A program made the translations under genes and the position numbers. Positions 1 to 6,412 of a stretch of 6,539 nt of DNA are shown here, piece by piece. The stretch comes from Alphaproteobacteria bacterium. Its GTDB lineage: Bacteria; Pseudomonadota; Alphaproteobacteria; Micropepsales; Micropepsaceae. The notes beneath the pieces are model-generated. The model searched no databases. It saw only the letters and a program-made list of their open reading frames with translations, and was not told the DNA's origin. The stretch is taken from assembly GCA_015654715.1 (NCBI GenBank), contig JAATGK010000207.1, forward strand, positions 1 through 6,539. The letters run 5' to 3'. Within the stretch, counting starts at the first letter, position 1, and every line of letters begins with the position of its first letter.

Positions 1-1
1 A

Positions 2-256
2 GATGCCGTGCGCTGGATCGCAAAGGACAACCCGGCGGCAGCGCAAGGCTTGCGCGATGCGGTCGTAACGGCGGCAAGAAGAATTGGTGAGCATCCCGAA
101 ATCGGCCTTGTACGTCCCGAGTACGCGGACGAACCGCTCAGGTTCTTCGTCCTGACCGGCTATCCGTACATTCTCTATTACAACTCCGGGACGCACCCGC
201 CGCGCATCGTGCGTGTGCTGCACGGTGCGCGGGATATTCCGTCCGTGCTCGGATGA
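2..256 (+). CDS. ParE/RelE-family toxin, C-terminal 84 codons (5' end outside window)
   Basis: This is probably the toxin of a type II toxin-antitoxin module. ParE members act on DNA gyrase, whereas RelE members cleave mRNA on the ribosome; the sequence does not settle which applies here. The frame is already open at base 2 and reads DAVRWIAKDNPAAAQ, which is the usual first-helix pattern of the ParE family. The GTG at 8 is therefore internal and not the true start. Family members are usually about 95-105 residues, so roughly 10-20 residues are missing on the left. The C-terminal half has the family's beta-strand core (RFFVLTGYPYILYY) and the typical ending RIVRVLHGARDIPSVL. The antitoxin gene would be expected just upstream, outside the window. 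The stop at 254-256 lies 2 bp from the stop of the convergent pepA gene. The family call is confident; target and activity are not known. Confidence 0.85.
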   Translation, partial: DAVRWIAKDNPAAAQGLRDAVVTAARRIGEHPEIGLVRPEYADEPLRFFVLTGYPYILYYNSGTHPPRIVRVLHGARDIPSVLG

Positions 257-258
257 AT

Positions 259-1758
259 TTAATCCTCGTAATTATCCGCCACCAGCCGGTCGAGAATCCG
301 CACGCCCCAGCCGGTCGACCAGCTCGGGATCAGCGGCTTCTGCTCGCCGTCCTGCCAGGCGACGCCGGCGATATCGAGATGCGCCCACGGGGTCTTTTCC
401 TGGACGAAGCGCTGGATGAACTGGGCCGCGGTGATCGAACCGGCATGGGAGCCGCCGATATTTTTCATGTCGGCGATCTTGGACTTGATCAGCTTGTCGT
501 AACCCTTGCCGAGCGGCATCCGCCACACCGGCTCGCCCGCGGCCTTGCCCGCCGCGGTCAGGTTGGCGGCCAGAGTGTCGTCGTTGGCGAACAGACCGGC
601 ATGTTCCGACCCGAGCGCAACCATGATGGCGCCGGTTAGCGTCGCCAGATCAACCACCAGCCGCGGCTTGAACTTCGATTGCGCGTACCACAGCGCATCG
701 GCGAGCACGAGGCGGCCCTCGGCGTCGGTGTTGAGAACCTCGATGGTTTGGCCCGACATCGAGGTCACGACATCGTCGGGACGCTGCGCTTTACCGTCCG
801 GCATGTTTTCGACCAGGCCAATGACGCCGACCGCATTGACCTTGGCTTTACGTGCCGCCAGCGCCCTGAGGGTGCCGATCACCGCGGCGCCGCCGCCCAT
901 GTCGCCCTTCATGCCCATCATGCCAGCGCCGGACTTGAGGCTGATGCCGCCGGAATCGAAACACACGCCCTTGCCGACGAAGGCCACCGGGGCGGAGGTT
1001 TTGCGGCGCGAGCCGTTCCATTGCAGCACCAAAAGCTGGCTTTCGCGCTCGCTGCCCTGGCCGACGCCGAGCAGCGCGCCCATGCCGAGCCGTTTCATCT
1101 GGGCCTCACCGAGCACCGTCACCTTGAGGCCGAGCTTCGCCAGTCCCTTGGCGCGGCGGGCGAATTCCACCGGCGACAGCACATTCGGCGGCTCGTTGAC
1201 GAGGTCGCGGGCGAGGAACACGCCGTCCGCCACGGCTTCGAGGCGGGCGAAGGCACGGCGGGCGGCAGCCGCCTCACCTGTCGAAATCGTAATCTTCTTG
1301 AGGGTCTGGGCACGCTCTTCGAGATCCTTGGTGCGGTAGCGGTCGAACGTATAGCTCTTCAGTTTCGCGCCGAGCGCGAGATGGGCTGCCAGATCAACCC
1401 CTTCCAGCTTGGACCCTTTGAGGCCGGTGAGATCGACGACGACCTCGGTCTCGGTGCCGCTCTTGATCCGACCCAGCGCAGCGGCCGTCAGCTCCTCGGC
1501 TGCCGCCGCATCGAAATTCTCAGCCTTGCCGAGTCCGACGACGATCAGCCGCGACACTTTCAGCCCCGCCGGCGCCAGGATTTCCACGCTTTGCCCCGAC
1601 TTTCCCGTGAACCGGGAGGCGGCCAGCGCCCGCCCGACCGCGCCGCGGCTTGCCCGCTCGGCTTTTGCCGCCGCCGGCAGCAGCTCAGGACCCTCGGTCG
1701 CACCGACCACCAGGGCGCCGGTTTCCACAGCCGCCGCGGCGGCAAAGGTGAACTGCAT
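259..1758 (-). CDS. pepA: Leucyl aminopeptidase (cytosol aminopeptidase, peptidase family M17)
   Basis: PepA is a cytoplasmic two-metal exopeptidase that removes N-terminal residues, preferentially leucine, from peptides; family members are homohexamers. The 499-residue product is close to E. coli PepA (503). The metal ligands and catalytic residues are all present with the E. coli spacing, offset by 7: K263, D268, K275, D286, D345, E347 and R349. The last three sit in the family signature NTDAEGRL (residues 343-350). Residues 1 to about 165 form the variable N-terminal domain, and from about 175 (DLVNEPPN at 185-192) the catalytic domain begins. I chose the ATG at 1758 because the protein then begins MQFTFAAAA, as relatives do, with a good ribosome binding site upstream. 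An in-frame ATG at 1821 would add 21 residues without family character. The gene diverges from lptF and converges with the toxin gene. E. coli PepA also binds DNA as a repressor and recombination accessory factor; whether this one does cannot be read from the sequence. Confidence 0.97.
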   Translation of the reverse strand: MQFTFAAAAAVETGALVVGATEGPELLPAAAKAERASRGAVGRALAASRFTGKSGQSVEILAPAGLKVSRLIVVGLGKAENFDAAAAEELTAAALGRIKSGTETEVVVDLTGLKGSKLEGVDLAAHLALGAKLKSYTFDRYRTKDLEERAQTLKKITISTGEAAAARRAFARLEAVADGVFLARDLVNEPPNVLSPVEFARRAKGLAKLGLKVTVLGEAQMKRLGMGALLGVGQGSERESQLLVLQWNGSRRKTSAPVAFVGKGVCFDSGGISLKSGAGMMGMKGDMGGGAAVIGTLRALAARKAKVNAVGVIGLVENMPDGKAQRPDDVVTSMSGQTIEVLNTDAEGRLVLADALWYAQSKFKPRLVVDLATLTGAIMVALGSEHAGLFANDDTLAANLTAAGKAAGEPVWRMPLGKGYDKLIKSKIADMKNIGGSHAGSITAAQFIQRFVQEKTPWAHLDIAGVAWQDGEQKPLIPSWSTGWGVRILDRLVADNYED

Positions 1759-1766
1759 TGGTATCT

Positions 1767-1771
1767 CTCCT
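1767..1771 (-). promoter_or_regulatory. Ribosome binding site of pepA
   Basis: On the minus strand the sequence reads AGGAG followed by 8 bases and then the ATG at 1758. This is a good Shine-Dalgarno match at normal spacing. It decides for the 499-residue start over the upstream in-frame ATG at 1821. Confidence 0.8.
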
Positions 1772-1845
1772 GAATTGGGCTCGGGCCGATGCCGTAGGGT
1801 TGGGTTGCCTTGGGGCCACATGGGAATGCTAAAGAAGGGAGTGAT

Positions 1846-1873
1846 AGTTTATGTCGAATCATCCCGGGGGCAA
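1846..1873 (-). promoter_or_regulatory. Candidate sigma70-type promoter for pepA
   Basis: On the minus strand, TTGCCC (1873-1868, 4 of 6 matches to TTGACA) is followed by a 16-base spacer and TAAACT (1851-1846, 4 of 6 matches to TATAAT). Transcription would start near 1838-1840, giving a leader of about 80 bases before the pepA ATG. Matches of this quality arise by chance, so the call rests on position in a divergent intergenic region as much as on sequence. Confidence 0.3.
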
Positions 1874-1884
1874 ATCTTACGCCT

Positions 1885-1896
1885 CGGCCCGGGCCG
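1885..1896. repeat. 12-bp perfect palindrome in the pepA-lptF intergenic region
   Basis: CGGCCCGGGCCG reads the same on both strands. It lies 12 bp beyond the -35 element of the pepA promoter candidate and about 40 bp before the lptF start, a position suitable for an operator. It is made only of G and C, so chance occurrence in a high-GC genome is quite possible. It is not followed by a T-run on either strand, so it is not a terminator. Confidence 0.35.
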
Positions 1897-1937
1897 GGTT
1901 CGATTCTTAGGCCCGTTGGGGCGCATCTGGAAAGCTT

Positions 1938-3068
1938 ATGCGGCGGCTGTCGTTCTACGTCCTGAAACAGTTGATCGGCCCGGTGGCGCTGTTCGCGTTC
2001 CTGATGACGTGCGTCATCTGGTTGACCCAGGCGCTCCGGCTGCTCGACCTCATCATCAATCGCGGCCAGTCGGCGACGACGTTCGGGTATCTTTCGATGC
2101 TGATCGTGCCGAGCCTGCTCGTCATCATCCTGCCGCTCGCCTTTTTCTTCGGCGCGCTTTACGCCCTGTCGCGGCTCAACGCCGAGAGCGAACTCGTGGT
2201 GATGGCCTCGGCCGGATTCAGCCGGGTCCAGCTTGCGGTGCCGGTGCTGATGGCGGCGGTCATCGTGATGGCGCTCACCTGGGCCTGCAGCCTGTATCTG
2301 GCGCCGGCGGGTCAGCGCACCTTGAACGCGACACTGTTCGACATCCGCGCCAACATTTCCACCGCCGTGCTCAACGAAGGCACCTTCAACACGCAGACCA
2401 AAGGCCTCACCGTCTTCATCCGCGCCATCGACAACGACGGCACCATTCACGGCGCCTTGGTGCATGACAATCGCATTGCGAAAGCGCCGATCACCTATCT
2501 CGCCGAAAGCGGACGCATCGTGCAGACGCCGGCTGGGCCGCGGCTGGTCATGAACGACGGCGACATCCAGCGCTCGGCCCGCGGCGGCGCGCGGCTGAAC
2601 GTGCTCAAGTTCCAGCGCTATGTCTTCGACCTCGACCAGTTCGCCTCGACCGCACCGGTGGCGGAACGCAAGGTGCCGGAACTCTACATCGGCGAACTGC
2701 TCAATCCCGACCCGAACCTGAAGCCCAAGACGCGCCGCGCCTATATCGCCGAGGCTCACAGCCGGATTTCCGAACCCTTCTATTGCTTCGCCTTTGCCCT
2801 CATCGCACTTGCCGCCGTAACCCAAGGACGGCGCGCCCGCGGCGCCCAACTGTTGCGCATGACCATCGCCTGCTTCGCCGCCACCGTGCTGCGCATTGCC
2901 GGCTATGGCGTTGCCGGACTGGCGTCCGGCAATTCGGCGTTTTGCATCCTGTTCTATGCGCTGCCGCTGATCGGCATTGTCGTGGCCACGATCGTGCTGT
3001 CGGGCGGATTTCCCAAGCCGGGCGACAGCGAGGCGGCGACATCAACACCCACGGGGGCCGCGGCATGA
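1938..3068 (+). CDS. lptF: LPS export permease subunit LptF (YjgP/YjgQ family)
   Basis: LptF pairs with LptG and the ATPase LptB in the inner membrane to extract lipopolysaccharide and pass it to the periplasmic bridge protein LptC. The 376-residue product is close to E. coli LptF (366). It shows the family plan: three N-terminal membrane segments (about 12-33, 51-76, 98-121), a periplasmic beta-jellyroll domain (about 125-265), then three more segments (about 280-298, 304-328, 333-355) and a short polar tail. The stretch RLNAESELVVMASAGFSR (79-96), just before the third segment, is the conserved cytoplasmic coupling-helix region that contacts LptB. It is called LptF rather than LptG because it comes first in the pair and its sequence is closer to YjgP-type proteins. 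The ATG at 1938 is the only start available after an in-frame TAG at 1908, with a weak GGAAAG upstream. The stop TGA overlaps the lptG ATG by 4 bp. Confidence 0.93.
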   Translation: MRRLSFYVLKQLIGPVALFAFLMTCVIWLTQALRLLDLIINRGQSATTFGYLSMLIVPSLLVIILPLAFFFGALYALSRLNAESELVVMASAGFSRVQLAVPVLMAAVIVMALTWACSLYLAPAGQRTLNATLFDIRANISTAVLNEGTFNTQTKGLTVFIRAIDNDGTIHGALVHDNRIAKAPITYLAESGRIVQTPAGPRLVMNDGDIQRSARGGARLNVLKFQRYVFDLDQFASTAPVAERKVPELYIGELLNPDPNLKPKTRRAYIAEAHSRISEPFYCFAFALIALAAVTQGRRARGAQLLRMTIACFAATVLRIAGYGVAGLASGNSAFCILFYALPLIGIVVATIVLSGGFPKPGDSEAATSTPTGAAA

Positions 3069-4156
3069 GCTGGTCGTGGACCCTTTATCGCTATCTCGCC
3101 CGCCAGTTCGCGTTCGGTGTCGGCATGGTCTACATGGCCTGCCTGGTGCTCACCTTCTCGATCGACATCGTGAATCTGATCAACCGCGTGGCGGGAAGCG
3201 GGGTCTCCACCGGCGCGGTGATCGCCATGGCGCTGCTGCAACTCCCCGAACTCGGCATCAAGCTGCTTCCTTTCGCGGTGCTGCTCGGCGGCGTGTTCTG
3301 CTTCGTGCGGCTGTCGCGCAGCCAGGAGCTGGTCGCCACCCGCGCTGCCGGCGTTTCGGCCTGGGACTTTTTGATGCCCCCGCTCGCCGTGGCGATCGGC
3401 CTCGGCGTCTTCGTGGTGGTCGCGGTGACGCCGGTTTCCTCGGTGATGCTGAATCAGTTCTCGGCGCTTGAAGCCAAATACATCAAAGGCCAGTCGTCGC
3501 AGCTTTCGATCTCGAACAACGGCTTGTGGCTGCGCCAGGGCGCCCCCGACGCGCAAAGCGTGATCCATGCCCTGTCGGTGGCCGACCAAGGCGGCCATCT
3601 CAATGACGTGATCGTTTTCCTCTACGGGGTAAATGACCATGTCGAGGGGCGGATCGATGCCAAAAGCGCCCAACTGGCCGATGGCGCCTGGGTCATGTCC
3701 GACGCCTGGGTGAGCGGGCCCGACGGCATCCCGAAGCACTATGACCGCTATTACTCCAAAACGACGCTGACGGCCGAACGTATTCAGGAAAGCTTCGCCC
3801 CGCCCGATACCTTGTCGTTCTGGGCTTTGCCGCACTTCATCCAGTCGGCGGAAAGCGCCGGGTTTTCGGCCATCAAATACCGGCTTTATCTCTATTCGCT
3901 GCTGACTCTGCCGGTTCTCCTCGCCGCCATGGTGTTCATGGCCGCCAGCTTCTCGCTGCGCCTGTCGCGAACCGGCGGGCTGGGGAGCGTCGTTCTGATC
4001 AGTGCCTTGTCGGGGTTTGGCGTGTACTTTTTCACGGATTTGACGCGCGCGCTCGGTCAATCGGCTATCCTGCCCGCCTGGCTTGCCGCCACGGCTCCGG
4101 CAGCGGCGGCCATCCTGATCGGCATGACGCTCGTCTTCCATCAGGAGGACGGATGA
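3065..4156 (+). CDS. lptG: LPS export permease subunit LptG (YjgP/YjgQ family)
   Basis: LptG is the second transmembrane subunit of the LptB2FG lipopolysaccharide extractor in the inner membrane. The 363-residue product matches the E. coli length (360). Membrane segments lie at about 13-35, 58-82, 101-122, 275-298, 305-325 and 335-356, with the periplasmic beta domain between about 125 and 270. The stretch RLSRSQELVATRAAGVSAWD (82-101) is the cytoplasmic coupling-helix region. I chose the ATG at 3065 because it forms an ATGA overlap with the lptF stop and yields the family length; the open frame reaching back to 2783 runs inside lptF and has no family character. No Shine-Dalgarno sequence precedes it, only G-rich sequence, so translation probably depends on ribosomes finishing lptF, which would suit equal production of the two partners. 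The 3' end carries the lptD ribosome binding site. Confidence 0.93.
   Translation: MSWSWTLYRYLARQFAFGVGMVYMACLVLTFSIDIVNLINRVAGSGVSTGAVIAMALLQLPELGIKLLPFAVLLGGVFCFVRLSRSQELVATRAAGVSAWDFLMPPLAVAIGLGVFVVVAVTPVSSVMLNQFSALEAKYIKGQSSQLSISNNGLWLRQGAPDAQSVIHALSVADQGGHLNDVIVFLYGVNDHVEGRIDAKSAQLADGAWVMSDAWVSGPDGIPKHYDRYYSKTTLTAERIQESFAPPDTLSFWALPHFIQSAESAGFSAIKYRLYLYSLLTLPVLLAAMVFMAASFSLRLSRTGGLGSVVLISALSGFGVYFFTDLTRALGQSAILPAWLAATAPAAAAILIGMTLVFHQEDG
4143..4148 (+). promoter_or_regulatory. Ribosome binding site of lptD inside the end of lptG
   Basis: A full AGGAGG lies 4 bases before the lptD ATG at 4153 and is embedded in the last codons of lptG. It is the strongest Shine-Dalgarno match on the plus strand near any start in the window and contrasts with the lack of one at lptG. 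Confidence 0.75.
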
Positions 4157-6342
4157 CACCGGACCTGAAGCGGCTCCTGCTCGGTACCAGCCTCGCGTTT
4201 GCGGCGCTGAGCCCGTGCGCGCGCGCCGACGAGGCGGCGGCCGACAACGACATGCTGCTGCAAGCGGACCGGGCCGTCTACGACGACAAGACCAAAGTGG
4301 TGACGGCCGAAGGTCATGTCGAAATCGACTATGACGGGCGCATTCTGTTTGCCGACAGCGTCACCTACAACCAGAACACCGACATCGTCACCGCCGACGG
4401 CCACGTTTCGCTGCTCGACAAAGGCGGCAACGTCGCCTTCGCCAGCCACGTCGTCTTGACCCAGAAGATGCGCGACGGCGTCATGCAAGGCTTCGGTGCG
4501 CTGCTGGGCGGCAACGCCCGCATGGTGGCCTCCCGCGCCGAGCGCAAGGAAGGCCGCTATACCATCGCGCGCAACGTCGCCTATACGCCGTGCAAGATCT
4601 GCAACAAGCCGGGCCAACGCGTGCCGACCTGGCAGATCCGCGCCGGCCGCGTCGAGCACGACCAGGAAAAGCACCGCATCAAATTCCACGACGCCACGCT
4701 CGACGCCTTCGGCGTGCCGGTGTTCTACACGCCCTATCTCGCCGAGCCCGATCCGACGGTGCACTACTCCAGCGGCTTTCTCTTGCCCGACGTCGGTTCG
4801 TCGAGCGCCAACGGCTATTTCATCACCCTACCCTATTACTGGGCGATGTCGAAAAGCCGCGACGCGACCATCGAGCCGATGTTCACGACCAAGGGCGGAC
4901 AAGTCTTGGAGGGCGAATACCGCCAGCGCTGGAATGAGGGCGGTATGTGGCTGCAGGGCTCGGTGGCGCACAATCCCAACGGCGCCATCAGCGAGTCTCA
5001 TACGCAGTATTATACTCACTTGTTCGGTTCGGGACGCGCCGCGCTCGATGATACCTGGTCGTTCGGCTACGACGCGCAGCTATCGTCCTACGACACCTAT
5101 TTGAAGCGCTACGACATCAGCCAGCTCGATCGCTTGACATCGGACTTGTTCTTCACCGGCGAGCAAGGCCGCAGCCGCTTCTCGATCTCCGGCTATTTCT
5201 TCCAGGGCCTCAGGGCCTCCGACGACAACCGCACCTTTGCGGTGCCGCTGCCGCTGATCGAATACACCTACATTCCGTTGGAGAAAGTGGCCGGCGGGCG
5301 GTTCCGACTCGATGTCAACTCCGTGGCGCTGACGCGCGATACCGGCGCCAACGACCAGCGCATGACCGCCGAAGCGAACTGGCAACTGCCGACCGTGTCC
5401 GGCAACGGCATGATGTGGACCTTCGCGCTCGACGCCCGCGGCGACGTCTATCACACCGATTCGCTCTACGAGCCGGGCGCGAGCCATTACCAGACCCGCG
5501 GCCTGCCTTATGCCGCCCTCGACTGGCGCTGGCCGTTCATCAACAATTTCGGCAGCCGCGCGGTGGTGCTGGAACCGATCGTGCAGCTCATCGGTCAGCC
5601 TTACGGCGGCAACAGCGCCGGCATTCCGAACGAAGACAGTCAAAACATCGAAATCGACGATAATAATCTTTTGAGCTTTGACCAGGTGCCGGGCTACGAT
5701 TTGGCGGTGTCGGGGCCGCGCGCCAATTTCGGCCTGCGCGCCGAAACCCGCTTCGAATCCGGCTATGCCGAGGCATTGGTCGGCCAGGCCTTCCGCCTCA
5801 AGGCGGACCCGGCGCTGACCGGCATTCCCGGCGCCGGCTTCAGTGGCGAGCATTCCGACCTGATCGGCCGCTTCAGCCTCAAGTTCCAACCTTACATCGA
5901 CCTTACCAATCGCATCGACATAGATGAACAGACCGGTAATGTGCAGCGTAATGAAGTGTATTTAACGGGAACCTTTGGCCGGTCGGCGACCCGCATCAGC
6001 TACGTCCAACTGGCGCAAACCCAGTTCACGCCGACCACTGGTCTGCCGGCGCGCCAGGAAATCAACGCGCAGGTCGATGTTAACTTCTACCGCAACTGGC
6101 AGGGGTTTGCGGCCATCCGTCGCGATTTGATCGCCGATCAGACCCTCGATACCGAGTTCGGGCTCGGTTACGAAGATGAATGTCTTGGAATTTCCCTGGG
6201 CTATCACCGGAAATACACCGCAGACCGCGATTTGAAGCCGTCCACCAACTTCGTCCTGCGATTCAAGCTGAAGACCTCGGATTCGGCGATCCAGCCGTTC
6301 AGCCTGTTTCCGGAAGATGTCTTCTCCTACGGCCGTCCTTGA
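4153..6342 (+). CDS. lptD: Outer-membrane LPS assembly protein LptD (OstA/Imp)
   Basis: LptD is the outer-membrane beta-barrel that, plugged by the lipoprotein LptE, inserts lipopolysaccharide into the outer leaflet. The 729-residue product begins with a signal peptide (positive K6-R7, hydrophobic 8-20) and a likely signal peptidase I site after ARA (A25). Residues about 34-140 form the OstA-type beta-jellyroll domain that docks on the periplasmic bridge (LLQADRAVYDDKTKVVTAEG, then repeats of the A-D-x-V-x-Y pattern). Residues about 200-705 are barrel-like, with alternating aromatic strands. The family motif IPNEDS (491-496), followed by NNLLSFDQVPGYD (504-516), makes the assignment firm. Mature-form cysteines are C147 and C150 (CKIC) and C677. 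E. coli LptD has four, forming two interdomain disulfides, so the arrangement differs. The start overlaps the lptG stop as ATGA and has a strong AGGAGG. The next gene, a probable surA, would encode a chaperone for this barrel. Confidence 0.96.
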   Translation: MTPDLKRLLLGTSLAFAALSPCARADEAAADNDMLLQADRAVYDDKTKVVTAEGHVEIDYDGRILFADSVTYNQNTDIVTADGHVSLLDKGGNVAFASHVVLTQKMRDGVMQGFGALLGGNARMVASRAERKEGRYTIARNVAYTPCKICNKPGQRVPTWQIRAGRVEHDQEKHRIKFHDATLDAFGVPVFYTPYLAEPDPTVHYSSGFLLPDVGSSSANGYFITLPYYWAMSKSRDATIEPMFTTKGGQVLEGEYRQRWNEGGMWLQGSVAHNPNGAISESHTQYYTHLFGSGRAALDDTWSFGYDAQLSSYDTYLKRYDISQLDRLTSDLFFTGEQGRSRFSISGYFFQGLRASDDNRTFAVPLPLIEYTYIPLEKVAGGRFRLDVNSVALTRDTGANDQRMTAEANWQLPTVSGNGMMWTFALDARGDVYHTDSLYEPGASHYQTRGLPYAALDWRWPFINNFGSRAVVLEPIVQLIGQPYGGNSAGIPNEDSQNIEIDDNNLLSFDQVPGYDLAVSGPRANFGLRAETRFESGYAEALVGQAFRLKADPALTGIPGAGFSGEHSDLIGRFSLKFQPYIDLTNRIDIDEQTGNVQRNEVYLTGTFGRSATRISYVQLAQTQFTPTTGLPARQEINAQVDVNFYRNWQGFAAIRRDLIADQTLDTEFGLGYEDECLGISLGYHRKYTADRDLKPSTNFVLRFKLKTSDSAIQPFSLFPEDVFSYGRP

Positions 6343-6371
6343 TCCATAACCGGATTTGCTTATCTTTCCGA

Positions 6372-6387
6372 CCCGGCTAAAACCGGG
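6372..6387 (+). other. Small hairpin between lptD and the next gene
   Basis: CCCGG (6372-6376) and CCGGG (6383-6387) form a perfect 5-bp stem around a 6-base loop, CTAAAA, in the 70-bp gap after lptD. No T-run follows on either strand, so it does not look like an intrinsic terminator and the downstream gene is probably still in the operon. It could protect the lptD message 3' end after processing, but that is speculation for a stem this short. Confidence 0.35.
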
Positions 6388-6412
6388 CCGTGATTGGGAA
6401 AAATCGTTCGTG

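Larger units (their letters stand above)
1759..1937. promoter_or_regulatory. Divergent control region between pepA and lptF
   Basis: This 179-bp region is the only sizeable non-coding stretch before the lpt genes and lies between two divergent starts, so it should hold promoters for both directions. The middle part (about 1825-1880) is noticeably richer in A and T than the flanking genes. For pepA there is a moderate -35/-10 candidate, listed separately. For lptF the best rightward match I see is TTGCCT (1805-1810), a 17-base spacer, and GCTAAA (1828-1833), which is too poor to list as a promoter. A 12-bp GC palindrome lies at 1885-1896. In the lptF frame a TAG at 1908-1910 blocks any upstream extension, and no other start codon occurs between it and the ATG at 1938. 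Confidence 0.6.

Noticed and set aside
251..265. Bidirectional terminator between the toxin gene and pepA
   Set aside because: Only a 4-bp GGAT/ATCC stem with a 7-base loop is present, which is too weak to count.
679..1773. 364-codon plus-strand frame antisense to pepA
   Set aside because: It is a composition shadow of the conserved pepA coding sequence, with no ribosome binding site or recognisable domain.
1898..1906. GTTCGATTC, resembling the T-loop of a tRNA
   Set aside because: The flanking bases do not form the required 5-bp T-stem, and no acceptor, D or anticodon arms can be found around it.
1820..2467. Possible upstream frame starting at ATG 1820 and running out of frame into lptF
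   Set aside because: The frame is open only because of base composition, it has no family resemblance, and it overlaps over 500 bp of lptF in another frame.
1560..2849. 429-codon open frame on the minus strand spanning pepA, the intergenic region and lptF
   Set aside because: It is the wrong-frame shadow of pepA and the antisense of lptF. Its product is rich in Arg, Gly, His and Glu without domain character, and both real genes over it are certain.
2954..4159. 401-codon open frame antisense to lptG
   Set aside because: Long antisense frames are expected in high-GC coding sequence. The product is Arg/His/Gln-rich and matches no family I recognise, while lptG on the plus strand is certain.
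4207..4230. Lipoprotein signal (lipobox) at C22 of LptD
   Set aside because: The residues before the cysteine are L-S-P. Proline directly before the cysteine is not compatible with a normal lipobox, and an ARA signal peptidase I site follows at once.
6372..6399. Intrinsic terminator after lptD
   Set aside because: The stem is only 5 bp and is followed by GCCGTGATTGGG, without a T-run, on the plus strand. The minus strand also lacks one.
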